Assembly (NCBI GenBank): GCA_022376925.1
Contig: JAIOJX010000004.1
Coordinates: forward strand, 126,133,123 to 126,197,122
DNA length: 64,000 nt
DNA from: Tragulus kanchil
Lineage: Eukaryota; Chordata; Mammalia; Artiodactyla; Tragulidae
Direction: 5' to 3'
This document shows, in pieces, positions 58,793 to 64,000 of this stretch. The position numbers were made by a program, and so were the translations under genes. Position 1 is the stretch's first letter. Every line of letters starts with the position of its first letter. Below the pieces are notes generated by a model. The model saw only the letters and a program-made list of their open reading frames with translations, did no database searches and was not told where the DNA came from.

Positions 58793-58993
58793 TAGAAGCT
58801 CAAGCTCTGAGGACCTATTTCTTGGATTCAAATTCTGTCTGATGGGCTCTTAATCCTTAGCAAATTCTTTAACTTCTGGACAACTCAAGTTTTTTCATCT
58901 GTATAATGAGGAAATAGTGAGGCTTCAGTAAGTTTCCAGATAAATATTTGAAAAGTACAGTTGAATTATAGGCAGTCAATAAATCTTTACTAT
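58793..58993 (+). mobile_element. MIR SINE
   Basis: 'cttggattcaaattctgtct', 'tagcaaattctttaacttct', 'tttttcatctgtataatgag' and 'aggcagtcaataaatcttta' follow the MIR order in sense orientation. Confidence 0.75.
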
Positions 58994-59174
58994 TAAGCAT
59001 GAGAAAGTGGAGGAGGAAGAGAAAAGTGAGAAGAGAAGGAGAAGTTATCTTCTTTATGGGAAGATGATAGAGATCCTGAAAAGCAGAAATCATGTCTTGC
59101 ACACATTTATAGCCTTACAAGATTTAGCTGACAATGGACACTCAACTGTTGTTTAAGACTATAGGTGAATAAGT

Positions 59175-59360
59175 GCTCTGGAGCGCATGCGCCCAGAGCC
59201 GGTGCTCTGCGATAATAGAGGCCACTGCAATGGGAGGCCCACAGGAGCCAAAGAACAAAGATGGATGAAAATAGACAAATGAAAGACAAATAGAAGTAGC
59301 CCACCTGCTCCTCTCCCTTCCCACCCCACCACCCCCCAAAAAAAATTAAAAAAAAAAGAA
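59175..59360 (+). mobile_element. Young CHR-2-derived SINE, subtype II, 5'-truncated
   Basis: It begins in mid-body ('gctctggagcgcatgcgccc'), so the tRNA-like head and both Pol III boxes are missing. It keeps the C-rich tract (59300-59337) and A tail. Perfect 15-base target-site duplications tataggtgaataagt at 59160-59174 and 59361-59375 show that it inserted in this truncated form. Confidence 0.96.
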
Positions 59361-59374
59361 TATAGGTGAATAAG

Positions 59375-59376
<2 letters not shown>

Positions 59377-59412
<36 letters not shown>
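59377..59412. repeat. (TA)n microsatellite
   Basis: Roughly 17 alternating TA units directly after the SINE's right target-site duplication. Confidence 0.9.
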
Positions 59413-59415
<3 letters not shown>

Positions 59416-59731
59416 AAAAACTATAGTTAGCTGTAGTAGACTGATGCTTTGCTCACATTGGAGTGGATTAATTAGTCACTTTTAGTGTCATGAAAACTTA
59501 ATAAAGATATGACAGTGTGACCTCCCAGACTTTGGGGCACATAAAGAATTTGGCAGTGGTGATGGAGGGTCTGGAGTGAGACGCACCATTCCTGTCGTAA
59601 TGATATATTTGCTCTAGTTTCCTGCACACTGTACCTATTTAGATTTAGTATCACACTCGGTAGTCTGATAGACCCAGCCTTCTCTTCTGCTTCTTAGATC
59701 TTGAGGAATGTACATAAAGATTCTGGAATAG
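59413..59731. other. Unassigned DNA
   Basis: About 0.3 kb between two young SINEs; nothing assigned. Confidence 0.5.
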
Positions 59732-60061
59732 GGGGCATCCCTAGTGGTCCAGTGGGTGGGGACACCGCCTTGCAGTGCAAGGGGCGCCAGTTCGATCCCT
59801 GGCCTGGGAGGGTCCCACGTGCTGCGGAGCGGCAGGACTGATGTGTCCAATTACCGAGCTGGAACTCTGGGGCGCATGCGCCCAGAGCCGGCGCTTTGCA
59901 ATGACAGACGCCACCGTGATGGGAGGCCCATATGGGCCAAAGAACAAAGACGGATGAAAATAGAGAAATAAAAGACCAATAGAAGTGTCCTGCCCATCCC
60001 CCTCCCTCCTTCCCCACCCTACCCCCCAAAAAATAAATAAATAAAATAAATGTTAAAAAAA
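59732..60061 (+). mobile_element. Young CHR-2-derived SINE, subtype II
   Basis: Full-length copy with slightly altered head ('ggcatccctagtggtccagt'), B box AGTTCGATCCC, C-rich tract at 59992-60027 and (aaat)n A-rich tail. Perfect 16-base target-site duplications aaagattctggaatag lie at 59716-59731 and 60062-60077. Confidence 0.96.
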
Positions 60062-60077
60062 AAAGATTCTGGAATAG

Positions 60078-61165
60078 ATGCCAGATTTGAATCTGGAGTG
60101 ACTATAGGGGGCATTTTTATGGACCTCTCAACTCAGAGCAACTTGACCTGGTAAACCATTTATTTTTAGGTATTAGGGAATAATGTGTTATCCCTTGGAA
60201 AAGCACTTGCAGTCCAGTGAGTAGTAGGTGCTTCCCAATATTTCATTGATCCATTTATTTACCAAACTATGTGCCAATGTTGAGCATTCAAAAGTTAATA
60301 CAAATGGTCCTTGGCTTCAAAGGACCTGCGGAAGCAGACAGATAACTGTTACATTTTAGACATGAAAAGGGCAAATGTTTTGGTTGAGATTTTCCTTTGC
60401 AACCCTCAAATCACACATTGTAACCACTGACCACACATGCTGGAACACTCTTCTAGAATCTAAGACAGCTATGGAATGTAGAATGTAAAGCAACAATGCA
60501 CTATCCAGGGATTCATCCCACACTGTCACAAACAAAGCTCACTAAATCTATTTTTAAGTTCTTACCTAGATTTTGCTCATCTTTAATCTTGATATACAAG
60601 CTGCCAATTTTCATATACTTATGATTACTTGCAGCTAATAGGAAGCAGGTTAGCTCATGTGGGGCCTAAAATAATGTTTGAACACTGTATTTTTTTAAAT
60701 GGAGTAACAGTCATATACAATACTATTATTTTGCTCACAAAGTTAATTAAAAAATTAATATGTTCTCATTGTTGGAAAGGTAGATTATAGTAAAACATGA
60801 AGGAAATAGTAGCATGCCATCATCCATAAAACAAATTGCAAATATTTTGACCCATTCCCTTCTAGTGTTTTATGTAATTATGAGCATGACTTTATATGTG
60901 AATATTAACATATGGATATATGAGTATATGTTATATATTATTATTATTTACTATTATGTTATTATATATCTTTTTGGCCTGATTTTTGTGGTACTATGAC
61001 ACTATCACTGATTTTTCTATAGAACTTTTATTAAATAGTTACCTAGTATTTCATGAAAATCTCAGCATAATTTATTTCATTATGCTTACATTTGTATAGA
61101 TTATTCCAATTCTTTTACAATTTATGCAATACTGTGAATATAATCCTGGCAGTAAAATTATTGAA
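60078..61165. other. Unassigned A/T-rich DNA
   Basis: No gene. Some phrases (around 60820-61130) resemble old non-LTR element sequence, but I cannot assign a family. Confidence 0.45.
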
Positions 61166-63313
61166 TTTTATGGCTTTTTTACTTTAACAAGTCTGCTGAC
61201 TCCAAGGTTAGGAAAGTGTTCTATATTTCCCTCTACAAGGTTTGTTGTTTTACTGTTAACATTTGGACCTACAACCCACAGGGAACTGATTTTTTATGTA
61301 TCATGTGAGTTGGTGGCCAGAGTTTAGCTTTTACCATGTGTGTATCTGCCTGACACAACACCATTTATTTATAAGACCATTGTAAATGGCCTTGCTACAG
61401 TTTACCATTACATTTTTCAAAAATTGTTTTTTATTAATATTTCACATATATACATTTGCACTTATTTTTTGAATCTACTGCTCTATTGAAACACTCTGTC
61501 CAACTTTGGGCAAAAACAATAGTGTGTTATTTACTATGTTGCTCATTACTTGTTTAGTATGTACCTTTATAACAGGTTTGGATATCTGCTAAATAAGACT
61601 TTGAACTTTGTTCTTCTAAAATACCTTAGCTGTTATTTGTCGTTTACTCTTACATATGTAATTGTTAAACTGGGTTATTAATTTAGAAAGAAACAAGTAT
61701 GATATTTATTAGAATTACATTGAAAGTATTGATTAATTTAGTGAGAGTTATCTTTTCAGGTTTAGAACTTCTAACCTATGAAATGACATGTGCCTTGTTT
61801 ACTTTGCTCTTCTTTTATTTCTTTGTTTTGTAGTTTTCTATGTAGAGATTTTATAAATTTCTATGCACATATAGTCCCATGTATTTAACATTTTAATTGG
61901 TCATGTAGCTACTAATCTTTCTAAATTTACCAGTTTTTAATTTTTATTGTGAAAACAGTACTTGCAGAGAAGTTGCAAGAATAGTGCCAAGTACTCCTAA
62001 AATATTCAGCTGTTAATATTTTGCCACATTTATCTTATTACATCAGGAACATCTCCTAAATAGTCATGTATGTGTCTCTTAAAAATGAGGACATCTTTCT
62101 TACATAAAAGAGTAAAATTATAAAGTTCACTAGATCTCATTTTCATATGATACTATTATCTAATCTACAGTGTATTATCAAATTTAGCCAGTTATCTCTA
62201 CAATGTCTTTTTTAACAGTTTTATTTTTCCTGATCCTGAAGTTTTATGGCTTTTTACTTTAACAAGTCTGCTGACTCCAAGGTTAGGAAAGTGTTCTATA
62301 TTTCCCTCTACAAGGTTTGTTGTTTTACTGTTAACATTTGGACCTACAACCCACAGGGAACTGATTTTTTATGTATCATGTGAGTTGGTGGCCAGAGTTT
62401 AGCTTTTACCATGTGTGTATCTGCCTGACACAACACCATTTATTTATAAGACCATTGTAAATGGCCTTGCTACAGTTTACCATTACATTTTTCAAAAATT
62501 GTTTTTTATTAATATTTCACATATATACATTTGCACTTATTTTTTGAATCTACTGCTCTATTGAAACACTCTGTCCAACTTTGGGCAAAAACAATAGTGT
62601 GTTATTTACTATGTTGCTCATTACTTGTTTAGTATGTACCTTTATAACAGGTTTGGATATCTGCTAAATAAGACTTTGAACTTTGTTCTTCTAAAATACC
62701 TTAGCTGTTATTTGTCGTTTACTCTTACATATGTAATTGTTAAACTGGGTTATTAATTTAGAAAGAAACAAGTATGATATTTATTAGAATTACATTGAAA
62801 GTATTGATTAATTTAGTGAGAGTTATCTTTTCAGGTTTAGAACTTCTAACCTATGAAATGACATGTGCCTTGTTTACTTTGCTCTTCTTTTATTTCTTTG
62901 TTTTGTAGTTTTCTATGTAGAGATTTTATAAATTTCTATGCACATATAGTCCCATGTATTTAACATTTTAATTGGTCATGTAGCTACTAATCTTTCTAAA
63001 TTTACCAGTTTTTAATTTTTATTGTGAAAACAGTACTTGCAGAGAAGTTGCAAGAATAGTGCCAAGTACTCCTAAAATATTCAGCTGTTAATATTTTGCC
63101 ACATTTATCTTATTACATCAGGAACATCTCCTAAATAGTCATGTATGTGTCTCTTAAAAATGAGGACATCTTTCTTACATAAAAGAGTAAAATTATAAAG
63201 TTCACTAGATCTCATTTTCATATGATACTATTATCTAATCTACAGTGTATTATCAAATTTAGCCAGTTATCTCTACAATGTCTTTTTTAACAGTTTTATT
63301 TTTCCTGATCCTG
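61166..63313. repeat. Tandem duplication N (copies 61166-62238 and 62242-63313)
   Basis: Copies of 1,073 and 1,072 bases with a 3-base spacer (aag). The only difference seen is one T in a T run near 61175. Copy 1 ends at 'cctgatcctg' inside an ancient L1-like element whose normal continuation ('tcaaggatcacacattatat') follows only copy 2. Confidence 0.98.
61230..61930 (-). mobile_element. Ancient L1 ORF2 remnant (copy N1)
   Basis: Antisense L1 coding remnant: 'acaacaccatttatttataa', 'ttcttttatttctttgtttt', 'gtagttttctatgtagagat' and 'cccatgtatttaacatttta' follow the antisense order of ORF2. Highly diverged, no open frame. The duplicate is at about 62305-63005. Confidence 0.6.
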
Positions 63314-63405
63314 TCAAGGATCACACATTATATCTAGTTGTAATATCTCCTTAGTCTCTTCTGAGCTGGAATAGATCGTCAACCTTTCTTATTCAGAAAA
63401 ATGGA
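63005..63405. mobile_element. Ancient L1M-like 3' sequence
   Basis: 'gttaatattttgccacattt', 'gatactattatctaatctac', 'ttagccagttatctctacaa' and 'ggatcacacattatatctag', then 'cttagtctcttctgagctgg', keep the order of a known old L1M-type region. The left part is also at 61930-62238. Confidence 0.6.
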
Positions 63406-64000
63406 ATTTTAGAGGTGTACATGGCAATTGTTTTGTGAGTAGCTCTCAGTTTTTGTTTGAGTACTTCCTATGATTTAATTCAGATTATTAAGATGCCATA
63501 TAAGACCATATAAATGGTGTAGCCTTCTCAGTGGGTAACAGTAGGAGAAATATGATGCCAGTTTGTGTCATTATTGATTATATGAATCTTTAGTCATAGG
63601 TGAATAATTTCCATACTCCTGTCTCAGCAATTGATGGATCAATACATATATATCATTGGAAAACTTATACAATACATGAACAAAATTATTCATCAACTTA
63701 CCGTAATGGAAATTTTTAGAACATTTTACCCCATAGCAGCAGAATTCTAATTTTCTTCAAGTGCATGTGGAGCAATTATCAGGCTAGACCATGTTCTGGG
63801 TTAGAAACAAATCTCAAATAATTTTAAAGAATTAAAATAATTAAATTTAAAAATATTCTATAAATCTACAGAGTGTGTTCCTTGATCAAAATTGAATACA
63901 TTTATAATTAATAATGGAATTTTACCTTAAAAATCCTTAAATATTTGAAAAGTAAATAGTAAGCTTGTAAAGCATCTATGAGTCAAAGAAGAAATCACAG
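63406..64000. other. Unassigned A/T-rich DNA
   Basis: Nothing recognised to the end of the window. Confidence 0.5.

Noticed and set aside
8221..63313. CRISPR array, satellite DNA or a new transposon to explain the 1.1 kb periodicity
   Set aside because: The fourteen blocks share no sequence with one another, have no common ends, spacers or target-site pattern, and the host is a mammal.

Overview
This is a gene-free stretch of ruminant nuclear DNA. The organism call rests on repeats. Many tRNA-Glu/BovB-type Bov-tA SINEs, several 3' pieces of the BovB (RTE) LINE, artiodactyl L1 3' ends and CHR-2-type SINEs occur together, on a background of pan-mammalian fossils (MIR, L1M, Tigger, hAT-Charlie, MLT1-like LTR). 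I cannot name the species. No open reading frame can be defended as a host gene. The longer frames are chance frames, frames through SINEs, or the tail of the BovB reverse transcriptase. No rRNA, genuine tRNA gene, CRISPR array or bacterial-style operon is present.

The dominant structure is artificial-looking. Fourteen times in 64 kb a block of about 1.06-1.17 kb is repeated at once in direct orientation, nearly identically. Copy-to-copy offsets run from about 1,076 to 1,211 bases, and the joins are either a 1-6 base overlap or a 3-57 base spacer. The joins lie near 9.4, 17.8, 20.9, 23.0, 27.2, 29.1, 31.1, 35.9, 38.0, 41.9, 45.7, 47.6, 52.9 and 62.2 kb. The second copies total about 15.6 kb, or 24% of the window. 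At many joins a known repeat is cut off in copy 1 but runs on intact in copy 2, so the native sequence probably contains each block once. I read this as failed merging of overlapping pieces in a draft assembly. Real recurrent tandem duplication is the less likely alternative.

The most interesting biology is a set of ten independent insertions of a CHR-2-like SINE (near 4.3, 5.2, 6.4, 12.7, 23.9, 33.3, 42.9, 57.4, 59.2 and 59.7 kb). Most have good target-site duplications and a recognisable Pol III promoter. They share a body unlike the older CHR-2 copies at 1.5 and 26.3 kb. They fall into two subtypes: one ends in GTGGCC plus an A-rich tail, and the other carries an added C-rich tract that could form a G-quadruplex on the opposite strand. 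The Bov-tA copies look older and more diverged.

Layout. 0-8 kb: unique sequence with Bov-tA, CHR-2 and three of the young SINEs, then an MLT1-like LTR. 8-10.6 kb: duplication A. 10.6-16.7 kb: unique DNA with SINEs, MIRs and a BovB 3' end. 16.7-24 kb: duplications B, C and D with a Tigger element and L1 3' UTR. 25-32.5 kb: L1 3' UTR, MER5-like and CHR-2 elements in the chained duplications E, F and G. 32.5-39.5 kb: MIR, SINE, duplications H and I with BovB and L1 ORF2 remnants. 40-48.8 kb: duplications J, K and L. 48.8-60 kb: MIR, L1, duplication M, BovB, MER1-type element and a cluster of young SINEs. 60-64 kb: ancient L1 in duplication N. Any gene-like or regulatory reading here should first be checked against a de-duplicated assembly.
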